Notes: generated from the sequence alone by a model not told the origin. Counted from the stretch's first letter, positions 6,569-15,110 are shown. The stretch is DNA of 32,899 bases from Gemmatimonadota bacterium (GCA_947462095.1 CANHNQ010000027.1:1-32899); one strand, 5' to 3'. Program-made: numbers and translations.

Positions 6569-8001
6569 CAGCCGCTGGCCGCGGAGCCTCTCCCGCCCGA
6601 TGGAACGCCGATCTCGGTCATTTTGCGGAGGTCAAGGATGGCGTCGAGTTCGTGAGGCGGCAGGATTCCGTCCCTCGCGACCAACTCTCGAATCAGCGTG
6701 CCCTCCCCTACCGAGCGCTTCGCGATCGCCGCCGCCGCCTCATAGCCGATCGTCGGCATCAGCGCCGTGGCGAGGGCCGCCGAGCGCTCGACCCAATGTG
6801 CGCACATGCCGGCGTTGGCGACGATGCCGTCCACACATCGCGTGCCGAACACGGCGATCGCGTTCGTGAGAATCCGCATGGAGAGCAGCACGTTGTGCGC
6901 GATGAGCGGCATCATGACGTTGAGCTCGAGTTGCCCGTGCTCGGCGGCGATCGCGACCGTGGTGTCACATCCAATGACTTGGAAGCACACTTGGTTCACC
7001 ATCTCGGGGATCGACGGGTTGATCTTGCCCGGCATGATGGAGGATCCGGGTTGCACGGCCGGTAGGGTGATCTCATCGAGGCCCGTACGCGGCCCGGACG
7101 CCATCAGACGGAGATCGCTCGCGATCTTCGACAGCTCGATCGCCAGACCGCGAAGCGATGCCGAGAAGGCCGCCGCATCGCCCATGCTCTGCATGAGCTG
7201 AATGCGGTCGCCGCCGATGCGCAGCGTGGTGATGCCGGTGACCGCCCGCAAATGCGTGTTCATCCGTGCCGGGTATTCCGGCTCGACGTTTACGCCGGTC
7301 CCCACCGCAGACCCGCCAATCCCGAGGTCGTTGAGGTAGTCGGCGGCCTCGAGTACGCGCCTTCGAGCTCGTACGAGCGTGCCGGCGTAGGCGGTAAACT
7401 CCTGTCCGAGACGAATCGGCATGGCGTCCTGCAGGTGCGTTCGGCCGGCCTTTACAATACCGTCAAACTCCCTCCCCTTCCGCTCGAGCGCCGCATGCAG
7501 CACGTCGATGGCCGCCAAGAGCGCCGGCATCTGCCCGAGCACAGCCAGTCGGATGTTGGTCGGGATCGTGTCGTTCGTGCTCTGCCCCATGTTGACATGA
7601 TCGTTCGGATGCACGGGCGTGTACGCGCCACGAACGCCGCCGAGCAACTCGTTGGCGCGGTTGGCGAGCACCTCGTTCACGTTCATGTTGTGCGACGTAC
7701 CCGCACCAGCCTGATACGGATCAACGATGAACTGATCACGGTGTTGCCCGCCAAGCACCTCGTCGGCCGCCGCAATGATAGCGTCGGCGCGGCGCGCATC
7801 AAGTCGACCGGTGTCCCGATGCGTCATGGCGGCCGCCTTCTTGATCCACACCTGCGCGATCACGAACGGCTGGAGGGGGCGGAGCCCACTGATCGGGAAG
7901 TTCTGCGCGGCGCGCACGGTTTGTACGCCGTACAGCGCCTCTCGTGGCACCGGGACTTCACCGAGCGAGTCCTTCTCGATTCGAGTGGCCACCGGGTTCA
8001 C
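6568..8001 (-). CDS. aspA: Aspartate ammonia-lyase
   Basis: A 477-residue enzyme of the fumarase/aspartase superfamily, which releases ammonia from aspartate to give fumarate. The superfamily signature GSSIMPGKINP lies at 319-329. The following block (VNQVCFQVIGCDTTVA, then GQLELNVMMP) matches aspartases and not class II fumarases, which have a CCQVMGND-type block there. Other conserved parts are GAGTSHNMNVNEVLAN, QSTNDTIPT and KAGRTHLQDA. Length equals the family norm. The start is ambiguous: GTG at 8001, or GTG at 7992, which has a GGTGA ribosome site six bases ahead. It lies 13 bases after a lipoprotein gene. Fumarase remains a less likely reading. Confidence 0.88.
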   Translation of the reverse strand: MNPVATRIEKDSLGEVPVPREALYGVQTVRAAQNFPISGLRPLQPFVIAQVWIKKAAAMTHRDTGRLDARRADAIIAAADEVLGGQHRDQFIVDPYQAGAGTSHNMNVNEVLANRANELLGGVRGAYTPVHPNDHVNMGQSTNDTIPTNIRLAVLGQMPALLAAIDVLHAALERKGREFDGIVKAGRTHLQDAMPIRLGQEFTAYAGTLVRARRRVLEAADYLNDLGIGGSAVGTGVNVEPEYPARMNTHLRAVTGITTLRIGGDRIQLMQSMGDAAAFSASLRGLAIELSKIASDLRLMASGPRTGLDEITLPAVQPGSSIMPGKINPSIPEMVNQVCFQVIGCDTTVAIAAEHGQLELNVMMPLIAHNVLLSMRILTNAIAVFGTRCVDGIVANAGMCAHWVERSAALATALMPTIGYEAAAAIAKRSVGEGTLIRELVARDGILPPHELDAILDLRKMTEIGVPSGGRGSAASG

Positions 8002-8014
8002 CGCGGGCGTGAGA

Positions 8015-8830
8015 TCAGGGGAATCGCACGATCGTGTCGACGGTCGAGACGATGTGGAGCAGGCTCAGCGAGTCTGGCCGCACTTCCTGCGTGCGCCAAC
8101 GGATCAGTGCCACCGAGCGCAATGCACTCGGAGATGCGAGAAACGCACCAAGCCCGGATGCCGGCACCTGAAATGCGCCATCGTCCTTGACCGCGCAGTA
8201 GATCTGCTCGTTTTGGACCGTGGACGTGGGCGTCGTCGCGTAGCGTACCGAGAGGATGATCGCGGCCGTCGGATCGTTCGTCGCGTTCCACGTCACATCC
8301 AGTGGTGCGCCGGCCGCCGGGATGAGAAGTGGTCTGGGGATGATGGGCTCGGCAAGCTGTACGCTGATCGACGCGGCCGGGAACGTCCCGGCCAGACCGG
8401 GGATGCGCAGGGTTGCCGCGTCTCCCGATGCATAGGACAGCGCGGTCCCGGTGGCGGGCTCGTACCGCGAGAACGCCGTGGAGAACGGCATCGCGACGCT
8501 GGTGCCGGCAAAGGTGAGCGCGAGACTCTCACCGACCTTCAGCGAGCCGCTGGCGGTCCCCGTGGTCGTATCGATATATGCGTAGGCGCACTGATCCCCC
8601 TGCTGGAGCGCGCTGTTGGGCGCCGTGACCGCGAGTCCCTGAAAGAACACGGCGTTGACGGACGCGGTCGCCCGTCCGCCGGGCGCGTTCTTTCCGGTGA
8701 TCGTGACCGCCCCGTAATTAGAGAGCTGCTGGGTGGTGCTCTCCGTGATGCTCGAACAGGCCGTCAGGGCGGCGGCGCCGAGCAGTGCCAGGGAAATCGA
8801 ACGGAATCGGTCCGAGACGAACGGCGACAT
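8015..8830 (-). CDS. Putative lipoprotein, unknown function
   Basis: A 271-residue protein with a clear lipoprotein signal: basic start, hydrophobic core SLALLGAAALTAC and lipid-bearing Cys25. The mature part is rich in Ser, Thr, Ala and Gly, and is predicted beta-strand rich, with no motif I know. The pattern AVTITGKNAPGG, then short hydrophobic strands, is usual for surface beta-sandwich lipoproteins. It starts 29 bases after the hydrolase gene and has a pyrimidine-rich leader without a Shine-Dalgarno. Its neighbour aspA follows closely. Role unknown. Confidence 0.75.
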   Translation of the reverse strand: MSPFVSDRFRSISLALLGAAALTACSSITESTTQQLSNYGAVTITGKNAPGGRATASVNAVFFQGLAVTAPNSALQQGDQCAYAYIDTTTGTASGSLKVGESLALTFAGTSVAMPFSTAFSRYEPATGTALSYASGDAATLRIPGLAGTFPAASISVQLAEPIIPRPLLIPAAGAPLDVTWNATNDPTAAIILSVRYATTPTSTVQNEQIYCAVKDDGAFQVPASGLGAFLASPSALRSVALIRWRTQEVRPDSLSLLHIVSTVDTIVRFP

Positions 8831-8859
8831 GCGAGAACCGGAAGAGGAGAGAACGACGC

Positions 8860-9510
8860 CTAGGCGCCGAGTGGCCGGGCTGTACCGCGCAGAAAGGGAT
8901 TGGACGCCAACTCGCGCCCGATTGTTGTATCAACACCGTGCCCGGGGAATACCCGAGTTTCGGCGCTGAGCGTCGCCATTCTGAGGAGGGACTGCTGCAT
9001 CGCGGTGGGGTCGCAGAGCGGCAGGTCGGTGCGACCAATCGATCCGGCGAAGAGTAGATCGCCGGAAAAGCAGAGGCCGTGGCCGATGAAGGCGACGTGT
9101 CCCGGTGCATGACCGGGCAGATGCCAGACGTCGAATCGGTACTCACCGAGCTGCATGAGCCCGCCTTCGGCGAGATCGTGATCGGCGGGCGGCGGGTTAT
9201 CGATCACGACGCCCCAACGCGCGGCGCTGCTGGCCGCGTTCTCGTACAAGAACGCGTCGGCAGGATGCAGCGAGATCGGAACGGGACGCGCGGCGACGAC
9301 ACCGGCGACACCGCCCACGTGGTCGAAGTGTGCGTGCGTGAGCCAGATGGCCTCGAGGGTGCAGCCGGTTGCATCCACGGCGGCGAGCAAGGCGTCCGCT
9401 TCGTCCCCGGGATCGATCAATACGGCTTTGCCGCTCACAGCATCGGCCAGCAGCCAGCAATTCTCCTGCAGCGGACCCACGGTGAGTTGCTGCAGCGTGA
9501 GGGGGCTCAC
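8860..9510 (-). CDS. Metallo-beta-lactamase-fold hydrolase (glyoxalase II-like)
   Basis: A 216-residue metal-dependent hydrolase. The metal motif THAHFDHVGG (H59, H61, D63, H64) is followed by PGHAPGH, the bridging Asp in FSGDLLF and a last His in FPGHG, as in YcbL/GloB-type hydroxyacylglutathione hydrolases. It lacks the long C-terminal helical domain of true glyoxalase II, so the substrate may be another thioester or lactone. The GTG start at 9510 overlaps the trxB stop as GTGA and places LTLQQLTVGPLQENCWLL, a typical opening, at the front. Coupling to thioredoxin reductase suggests thiol or electrophile metabolism, which is inference. Confidence 0.88.
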   Translation of the reverse strand: MSPLTLQQLTVGPLQENCWLLADAVSGKAVLIDPGDEADALLAAVDATGCTLEAIWLTHAHFDHVGGVAGVVAARPVPISLHPADAFLYENAASSAARWGVVIDNPPPADHDLAEGGLMQLGEYRFDVWHLPGHAPGHVAFIGHGLCFSGDLLFAGSIGRTDLPLCDPTAMQQSLLRMATLSAETRVFPGHGVDTTIGRELASNPFLRGTARPLGA

Positions 9511-10538
9511 GGGAACGTGGCGTCCGGAGTGGCGGGGACGGGGGCTTCCGCCGTTTCCAGGACGGGAGATTCCCCGATGCCATGGTGCGCGAGCCAGCGC
9601 TCCGCCTCGAGCGCCGCCATACAACCGGTTCCCGCCGAGGTGATCGCCTGCCGATAGTAGTCGTCGATGACATCGCCGGCGGCGAAGACACCGGGGACAT
9701 TCGTTTCGGTGCGCCAGGACGACACCTTGATGTACCCGTGTTCCGTGGTGTCGAGCTGTCCCTGCAGGAACTTCGTATTCGGCGTGTGGCCGATCGCCAC
9801 GAACAATCCACCGACTTCAATCTCGCGGACCGCCCCCGTTTCCGTGTCGGTGAGCTGGAGTCCCGTGATGAAATCGTCGCCGAGCACGTCGGTGACCTGT
9901 GCGTTCCAGATCACCCGAACTTTGGGATGATCGAGGACACGACTGGCCATGACTTTCGAGGCGCGGAACGTATCGCGCCGATGAATTACGACGACCTCAC
10001 TTGCGAACTTGGTGAGATACATCGCCTCTTCCATCGCGGTGTCACCGCCTCCCACGACCGCCAGCGTCTTGTTGCGATAGAAGGGCATGGCGCCGTCACA
10101 CACGGCGCAGGCCGACACGCCACCGCCCGAGGTGGCCAGACGCAGTTCGTTCTCAAGGCCGATCCAGCGGGCGGCGGCACCGGTCGCGATCACAACGGCG
10201 TGCGCCGTGATCGGTTCGGAGTAGTTCGGTACGATTCCGAACGGCTTGGACGCGAGGTGCACCTGCTTCACCAGTTCGGACACGACGCGAGCGCCGTGGT
10301 GCACGGCCTGCGCCCGCATGCGGTCCATGAGGTCGGGCCCGCTGATCGCGTCGGGGAAGCCGGGGAAGTTTTCAATATCGGTGGTGAGCATGAGCTGCCC
10401 GCCGGGGAGCTCGGTGCCCACCGGCTCGCCTTCGAAGACGATCGGATTCAGGTTCGCGCGCGCCGCATAGATGGCGGCGGTCCATGCGGCAGGACCGGAA
10501 CCGATGATCACGATGTTTTCGGGACGGGAGTCGGACAT
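9507..10538 (-). CDS. trxB: Thioredoxin reductase
   Basis: A 343-residue flavoenzyme passing electrons from NADPH to thioredoxin. The FAD motif GSGPAAWTAAIYAAR is at 13-27, the redox pair C144-A-V-C147 lies in the ACAVCDG block, the NADPH site is GGGDTAMEEA with HRRD, and the second FAD motif is GVFAAGDV. The C-terminus carries an extra Pro/Ala-rich tail of about 20 residues beyond the normal end. The ATG at 10538 fits the family; the leader before it is all C and T and has no Shine-Dalgarno. The preceding gene is a cysteine-rich Rossmann-like protein ending 23 bases upstream. Confidence 0.95.
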   Translation of the reverse strand: MSDSRPENIVIIGSGPAAWTAAIYAARANLNPIVFEGEPVGTELPGGQLMLTTDIENFPGFPDAISGPDLMDRMRAQAVHHGARVVSELVKQVHLASKPFGIVPNYSEPITAHAVVIATGAAARWIGLENELRLATSGGGVSACAVCDGAMPFYRNKTLAVVGGGDTAMEEAMYLTKFASEVVVIHRRDTFRASKVMASRVLDHPKVRVIWNAQVTDVLGDDFITGLQLTDTETGAVREIEVGGLFVAIGHTPNTKFLQGQLDTTEHGYIKVSSWRTETNVPGVFAAGDVIDDYYRQAITSAGTGCMAALEAERWLAHHGIGESPVLETAEAPVPATPDATFP

Positions 10539-10561
10539 GTCGTCGAGGAGAAGAAGAGAAT

Positions 10562-11314
10562 TCAATCGACCGCCAGCACGCCCAGCGCGCCGTGACAGTG
10601 CGAGACTGTCCCGACGAGCACAGCACAGGGACCTGCAGCGCCCCATGCGGCGAGTTGCCGATCAGCATCCGCGATGGCAGCGGCATCGATCATGCCGACG
10701 CCGTACGTGCGGTGAACGCAGTGAAAGATAACGGGACCGAGGAGCGACGGGTTGTCATCGACGTACCGGCGCATCATCGGCGGCATGCTCCAGTCCCGGA
10801 CGCCACGCGTATGGGGACAGCGCTCCGGTTCAATGCAATTCACCGGGCACATCCATGTGGCGAAGCTCACGTAATGGCGCCCATCGGGCGACGCCCGTTC
10901 CCAGGGCGTGGGGGGAGTCTGTCCGAGCGGAGCAACACGAATGCTCCGTTCGGGCCACCGTTGCCGCGCCCGCCCGATCAACCAGTCGAGACAGACGTGG
11001 GGCATCAGGGGGGAAGGAACCATCGCGTCTCCCGCCAGCGACGCAGGTCCCTGCCCCAACCACTCGGCCACATATGGATCCCATTCGCTCAGGGCGACCG
11101 TGAGTGGCAACCCATCATACGCTCCGGCACCGTGCAATTGAGCCACCCGACACGCGGGGTCGCGATCGACCACCACCACCTCACCGGCCTGCAAGGCACC
11201 TCGACGGGCGGCCCTCGTGAGTTGCTGCGCATACCAGCTGCCGTAGCAGCCGCCGCCCATGATCACGATGCGATTGAAGACCAGTGGCGCCGCGCGTTCA
11301 GCGGTGTCTGTCAC
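10562..11314 (-). CDS. Cysteine-rich Rossmann-like protein, unknown function
   Basis: A 250-residue protein starting with a nucleotide-binding strand-loop-helix, RIVIMGGGCYGSWYA (15-29), and a second strand EVVVVDRDP that ends in Asp, as in NAD(P)- or FAD-binding folds. The rest is unfamiliar: the segment at 152-178 holds C156-x3-C160-x5-C166 with His168, and C199 and C240 sit in FHCVHR and SHCHGA, giving nine Cys in all. This arrangement looks like a metal or Fe-S site. I recall similar conserved proteins without function in other bacteria, but cannot name one. The GTG at 11314 has GAGGGG just ahead. It lies in series with trxB, which suggests a redox role. Confidence 0.8.
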   Translation of the reverse strand: MTDTAERAAPLVFNRIVIMGGGCYGSWYAQQLTRAARRGALQAGEVVVVDRDPACRVAQLHGAGAYDGLPLTVALSEWDPYVAEWLGQGPASLAGDAMVPSPLMPHVCLDWLIGRARQRWPERSIRVAPLGQTPPTPWERASPDGRHYVSFATWMCPVNCIEPERCPHTRGVRDWSMPPMMRRYVDDNPSLLGPVIFHCVHRTYGVGMIDAAAIADADRQLAAWGAAGPCAVLVGTVSHCHGALGVLAVD

Positions 11315-11320
11315 GGCCCC

Positions 11321-12049
11321 TCATCGGCGTAAGTGTCGTCCACCATCGACCGAGAGCACGATGCCCGTTACGTAGGGCGCGTCGACGAGAAAGTGAATCG
11401 CCTGGGTGACGTCGTGCGGCGTCCCCTCTCGTGCCATCGGCACGTCGCGCAGGAAGCGCTGGAGCTGCTCCTCGGACATGTCTTCCGGCGCCAGCACCAG
11501 TCCAGGCGCCACGGCATTGACGCGCACGCGCGGCGCACACGCCGACGCCGTGGTGCGCACCAACTGCGTGAGCGCCGACTTCGTGACTTGGTGCGGGATG
11601 AGTTGCGGGAAGACGGTCTCGAACGCGAGATGATCAGAGACTTGTACAATCGCGCCGCCCTCCCGCATGACTCGAGCGGCGGCCTGTATGAGGAAGAACG
11701 GCGCGCGGAGGTTGATCGCCGACGTCTGCTCCCAATCCTCAGGGGTTACGGCGTCGAAGGGATGACTCACCATGACCGACGCCGAGCTGACGAGGACATC
11801 CAACGCGCCGAACGCGTCCATGGTTGCGTTCACGATACGCTGCGGCGCATGCACGTCGGCCAGATCTTCCTGCACGACCTCGATGCGCACATCGTGCGCG
11901 CGACGCAACTCCCCAGCGAGGGCGGCCGCCGCCGCGGGGGAATGGCCGTGGTGGAGCACGACGTCGTAGCCGCGCACCGCGAAGCTGCGAACGATTTCGG
12001 CGCCCACGCGTCGCGCGCCGCCGGTGACGAGCGCGACGCGATTCGCCAT
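11321..12049 (-). CDS. SDR-family protein with His at the Tyr site
   Basis: A 242-residue short-chain dehydrogenase/reductase fold. The cofactor motif TGGARRVG is at 9-16, the central Asn in INLRAP is near 113, and the Ser of VQVSDH is S138. The catalytic Tyr-x3-Lys motif is changed to H153-Q-V-T-K157. ARR after TGG suggests NADPH preference. Overall form, including HHGHSPAAA, is close to pteridine-reductase-like SDRs (FolM/PTR1 type). With Tyr absent, it may use His as acid or may be a non-catalytic binder. The ATG at 12049 overlaps the upstream stop as ATGA; the next gene starts six bases downstream of its stop. Confidence 0.85.
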   Translation of the reverse strand: MANRVALVTGGARRVGAEIVRSFAVRGYDVVLHHGHSPAAAAALAGELRRAHDVRIEVVQEDLADVHAPQRIVNATMDAFGALDVLVSSASVMVSHPFDAVTPEDWEQTSAINLRAPFFLIQAAARVMREGGAIVQVSDHLAFETVFPQLIPHQVTKSALTQLVRTTASACAPRVRVNAVAPGLVLAPEDMSEEQLQRFLRDVPMAREGTPHDVTQAIHFLVDAPYVTGIVLSVDGGRHLRR

Positions 12050-12942
12050 CAGGCGGTCTCGGCCGCAGCGCGCGCCGCCACGCGTGCTTCCTGCCAGTCG
12101 AGCCAGATCTTCGGCACCAACTGTCCTCCGAGCCGGCGGGGTCCGTCGTGCGTCCCGTGCCAATCGGACCCGCCGCTGGGCAGCAGTCCCGCCTTTTCGG
12201 TGTGGTCGAAGAGACGCTGCGACAGCGAGGGCGGGTGACTCGGATGCAGCACCTCCACCGCATCGAGTCCCATGTCGGCGAGCCGCTGAATGCGCGTGGG
12301 CGTCGCCGAGTCGCCGGGATGGGCCCACACGGCGAGGCCGCCGGCCTGATGCACCAGCGCAATCGCGTCGGCCACGTCGAAGCGCTCCTTCGCCATGTAT
12401 GCTGGTCGACCGAATCCGATCCAGCGATCGAACGCCTCTCGGAAATCGCGGACCCACCCACCGGCAACCATCGCGCGGGCGATGTGCGGACGACCCACCG
12501 CCCCCTTATCGGCCTCGGCGAGCACCGACTCCATGGTGACCGGAATGCTATGCCGATTGAGCACCTCGACAATGCGGAGGGCTCGCTCCACCCGACCGGC
12601 CTGCAGGTCGAGCAACGCCGAGCGCATGGCATCCTGATTCGAGAGGTGGAGGCCCAGCAAGTGCAGTTCGTCCTCATCGAAATGCGAACTGAGCTCGACG
12701 CCCGGGATGATGCGTACCCCGCACTCGACGCCGGCCGCGATCGCCTCCGGCAATCCGTCCACGGTATCGTGATCGGTAAGCGCGATGGCGTACAACATTG
12801 CATCACGTGCTGCTTCGACGACTTTCGCCGGCGACAGCGCGCCGTCGGATGCGGTCGAGTGCACCTGCAGGTCGACGAACTGCGCGGACTCGCCGCGTCC
12901 CGAAACGGTCTCCGGGCCTGAAGTACCCGGCGCGCCGGTCAC
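12049..12942 (-). CDS. PHP-domain phosphoesterase
   Basis: A 297-residue metal-dependent phosphoesterase of the polymerase-and-histidinol-phosphatase family. Metal-binding blocks are DLQVHSTASDG (H28), ALTDHDT, IIPGVELS, HLLGLHL, the late AHPGD and GSDWHG. The order matches the YciV/RNase AM and 3',5'-nucleoside bisphosphate phosphatase group, so a nucleotide or RNA end is the likely substrate. Residues 1-20 are a variable lead. The GTG start at 12942 overlaps the upstream stop as GTGA; no strong ribosome site precedes it, so translation is probably coupled. Cytoplasmic. Confidence 0.87.
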   Translation of the reverse strand: MTGAPGTSGPETVSGRGESAQFVDLQVHSTASDGALSPAKVVEAARDAMLYAIALTDHDTVDGLPEAIAAGVECGVRIIPGVELSSHFDEDELHLLGLHLSNQDAMRSALLDLQAGRVERALRIVEVLNRHSIPVTMESVLAEADKGAVGRPHIARAMVAGGWVRDFREAFDRWIGFGRPAYMAKERFDVADAIALVHQAGGLAVWAHPGDSATPTRIQRLADMGLDAVEVLHPSHPPSLSQRLFDHTEKAGLLPSGGSDWHGTHDGPRRLGGQLVPKIWLDWQEARVAARAAAETA

Positions 12943-13205
12943 GAGCGGTAGCCCGCCTCTGGAGAACGCGCGCCCGGCTGCGACGTTTGGAACAGGTCGA
13001 CGAGCTGCGCGCTGTCGAGCTCGGCCAGCGATTGCTCCCGGGCGCGGGTTCCCACGGGCGAGTACCGCGTGACGCGCACTTCGCGGTTGTCGCCCGTTCC
13101 GGCTACAAAGATCAATCCGAACTCATCGCCGACGTACTGGGTGAGGAATCCGGAGGGGTATACCTGCCATTCGCGTCCCTCGACCGTAATACGTCGAGCG
13201 GGCAT
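12939..13205 (-). CDS. Small unknown protein, 88 residues
   Basis: I do not recognise a named family. The protein opens MPARRITVEGREWQVYPSG and is mostly beta-strand to residue 50 (FGLIFVAG, REVRVTRYSP), then a helix (SLAELDSAQLVDLFQTSQP) and a tail. It has a textbook AAGGAGG ribosome site six bases ahead of the ATG at 13205, the best in this operon, so it is certainly translated. Its GTGA overlap with the PHP gene couples the two. Cytoplasmic; role unknown. Confidence 0.75.
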   Translation of the reverse strand: MPARRITVEGREWQVYPSGFLTQYVGDEFGLIFVAGTGDNREVRVTRYSPVGTRAREQSLAELDSAQLVDLFQTSQPGARSPEAGYRS

Positions 13206-13206
13206 A

Positions 13207-13452
13207 TCAGCCTCCTTGTACTTCGCGCCAGAGTCCTGGCACCGCGCCGTGTTCATGGGCCGCGGCGATAGCATCCTCGCTCGCGGCCTCCGTGAACTCG
13301 ACGAAACGGCCGGAATCGGTGGCGTGTTCAAAGACCCAAAAATGTGCTGGTACGGCCGCGGCACGCGCCCGACGGCTGTCGAGAGCCGCCAGATAGGCTT
13401 CTCGCTCCGCCCGGGCGACGACCCGCTCCTGCATTGCCAGCACGCGTGCCAT
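13207..13452 (-). CDS. Small unknown protein, 81 residues
   Basis: A short soluble protein with a basic helical N-terminal half (QERVVARAEREAYLAALDSRRAR) and a beta-alpha half (HFWVFEHATDSGRFVEFTEA, then DAIAAAHEH). The second half resembles the small ferredoxin-like dimers seen in many unknown operon proteins, but I cannot place it. The ATG at 13452 lies seven bases after the E2 stop and its stop is one base before the next gene, which supports it as real. A later Met at residue 7 is an alternative start. Confidence 0.65.
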   Translation of the reverse strand: MARVLAMQERVVARAEREAYLAALDSRRARAAAVPAHFWVFEHATDSGRFVEFTEAASEDAIAAAHEHGAVPGLWREVQGG

Positions 13453-13459
13453 CACGGAC

Positions 13460-14797
13460 TCAGAACCCAGTTTCGGGCACGGACTCCAGCGTCTTCTTGA
13501 GATCGGCCATGAACCGATCCGCATCGGCCCCGTCGATCACCCGATGATCGAACGACAGCGAAAAATACGCACACGTGCGAATCGCGAGGGTGTCTTCGCC
13601 ATCCGGACCCGTAATGACCTTCGCCCGCTTCTCGATGGCGCCCAGGCCAAGGATGGCGGTGGTGCCCACGGGAATGATCGGCGTGCCGAACAGCGAGCCG
13701 AAGACGCCGGGATTCGTGATGGTAAACGTTGAATCCTGCACATCGGTCGGATTCAGCTTCTTGCTTCGCGCGCGCGCGGCAAGATCGTTGGTACCGCGCG
13801 TGAGACCGGTGAGCGACATCTCGTCGGCGTGCTTGAGCACGGGCACGATGAGACCGGTCGGTTCGAGGGCCACGGCGATGCCGAGATTGATCTGCTTGCG
13901 CAGAATCACGTCGTTGCCGGCGACCGCCGCGTTGAGCGTGGGATGGCGCTTGAGCTGCGTGCACACCGCCTGCAGAATGAACGGCAGGTAGGTGAGCTTT
14001 TGGCCGGATTGCGCCTCGAACTCCTTGCGCATGGCGGCGCGGATGCGCGCCACACGTGTGAGATCGATCTCGAAGAACGACGTCACGTGCGTTGCCACCT
14101 TGATGGCGAGCGCCATGTGATCGGAGGTGAGCTTCCGGATCTTCGACATCGGCTCAACGACATCACCGGGCCACGGCGTGGGCAGTGGACCGCGGTGTTC
14201 GACACCAGCGGGCGCGTGCATCGACGCCCCGGCAACCGGCGCCGCGGTGGCGGCAGGCTTGGCCGCCAGGAACGCGTCGAGGTCCTTGCGCGTGACACGA
14301 CCGGCAATGCCGCTGCCGCTCACGCCGGCGATCTCGACCCCGTGTTCCGCCGCCATCTTGCGTACGAGCGGCGAGGATTTGGTGCGCACGCGCTCCTCGA
14401 ACGAGCCCGCGGGTGCCGCGGGCACCGCCGGCGTGGCCGAGGGCGCGACCGGCGCGGACGGTGTGACCGCCGCCGCGGCTGTGGGTGCCGACGCGGGGGC
14501 CGCGGCAGCAGCGGGAACGCTCGGCGCTGCGGCGGGTGCGATCGCGGCGGCCGCGGCGTCCGTTTCCAGCCGCGCGACGACGGTCTGAATGGCGACGGTC
14601 TGCCCCTCACCGATCAGGATCTCGAGCAGGATACCGGCCGACGGCGACGGTATCTCGGCATCGACTTTATCGGTGGAGATCTCGAAGAGCGGTTCGTCAC
14701 GCTTGACGTTGTCGCCGACCTTCTTGAGCCACCGCGACACGGTTCCTTCCGCGATGGACTCGCCCATCTGCGGCATGATGACATCTACACGAGCCAC
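13460..14797 (-). CDS. Dihydrolipoamide acyltransferase E2 of a 2-oxoacid dehydrogenase
   Basis: A 445-residue core subunit. Residues 1-78 form one lipoyl domain with the lipoylated Lys44 in EISTDKVDAEIPSP. An Ala/Pro-rich flexible linker runs from 80 to 130, and the E1/E3-binding domain is at about 139-176. The acyltransferase domain runs to the end with the catalytic H418 in HRVIDGADADRF. The DKV form of the lipoyl motif is usual in branched-chain and 2-oxoglutarate complexes; the E1 alpha/beta genes upstream exclude the single-chain 2-oxoglutarate type. The GTG at 14797 has GAGGATGA ahead, inside the end of the membrane-protein gene. Substrate: branched-chain 2-oxoacids or pyruvate. Confidence 0.92.
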   Translation of the reverse strand: MARVDVIMPQMGESIAEGTVSRWLKKVGDNVKRDEPLFEISTDKVDAEIPSPSAGILLEILIGEGQTVAIQTVVARLETDAAAAAIAPAAAPSVPAAAAAPASAPTAAAAVTPSAPVAPSATPAVPAAPAGSFEERVRTKSSPLVRKMAAEHGVEIAGVSGSGIAGRVTRKDLDAFLAAKPAATAAPVAGASMHAPAGVEHRGPLPTPWPGDVVEPMSKIRKLTSDHMALAIKVATHVTSFFEIDLTRVARIRAAMRKEFEAQSGQKLTYLPFILQAVCTQLKRHPTLNAAVAGNDVILRKQINLGIAVALEPTGLIVPVLKHADEMSLTGLTRGTNDLAARARSKKLNPTDVQDSTFTITNPGVFGSLFGTPIIPVGTTAILGLGAIEKRAKVITGPDGEDTLAIRTCAYFSLSFDHRVIDGADADRFMADLKKTLESVPETGF

Positions 14798-14801
14798 TCG
14801 A

Positions 14802-15110
14802 TCATCCTCGATCTGAAGAAGCAGCGTCGGCCGCGCGATCCGCGCGACGCAAACGCCATAAGGCGAGAATCGGCAGCGTTATCGCGCCGAAGGCACCACC
14901 ATACCCAGCGTACACCCACCAATCACACGCCGGCAATCCCGCCATGGGGGTGCAACGTGCGAAGAATCCGAGCAACTTTCCGATGCCGACGCCTACCATC
15001 GCGCCACTGACCGCACCGACAAACACCGAAAAACATCCCACGCCGATGTTGCGACCCACACGGTCTTCGGGGAGGGGTGTCTGAGCACCGCCAGCAGAGG
15101 TCGTTGTCAT
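14802..15110 (-). CDS. Small membrane protein between E1-beta and E2
   Basis: A 102-residue protein with two predicted membrane helices (about 21-50 and 65-86), a Pro-containing loop with C53 and C62, and a basic C-terminus (WRLRRADRAADA). No family recognised. The ATG at 15110 overlaps the E1-beta stop as ATGA, and E2 starts four bases beyond its stop, so it is inserted within the dehydrogenase operon. It could be a membrane anchor or an unrelated passenger. Nothing in the sequence decides this. Confidence 0.7.
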   Translation of the reverse strand: MTTTSAGGAQTPLPEDRVGRNIGVGCFSVFVGAVSGAMVGVGIGKLLGFFARCTPMAGLPACDWWVYAGYGGAFGAITLPILALWRLRRADRAADAASSDRG

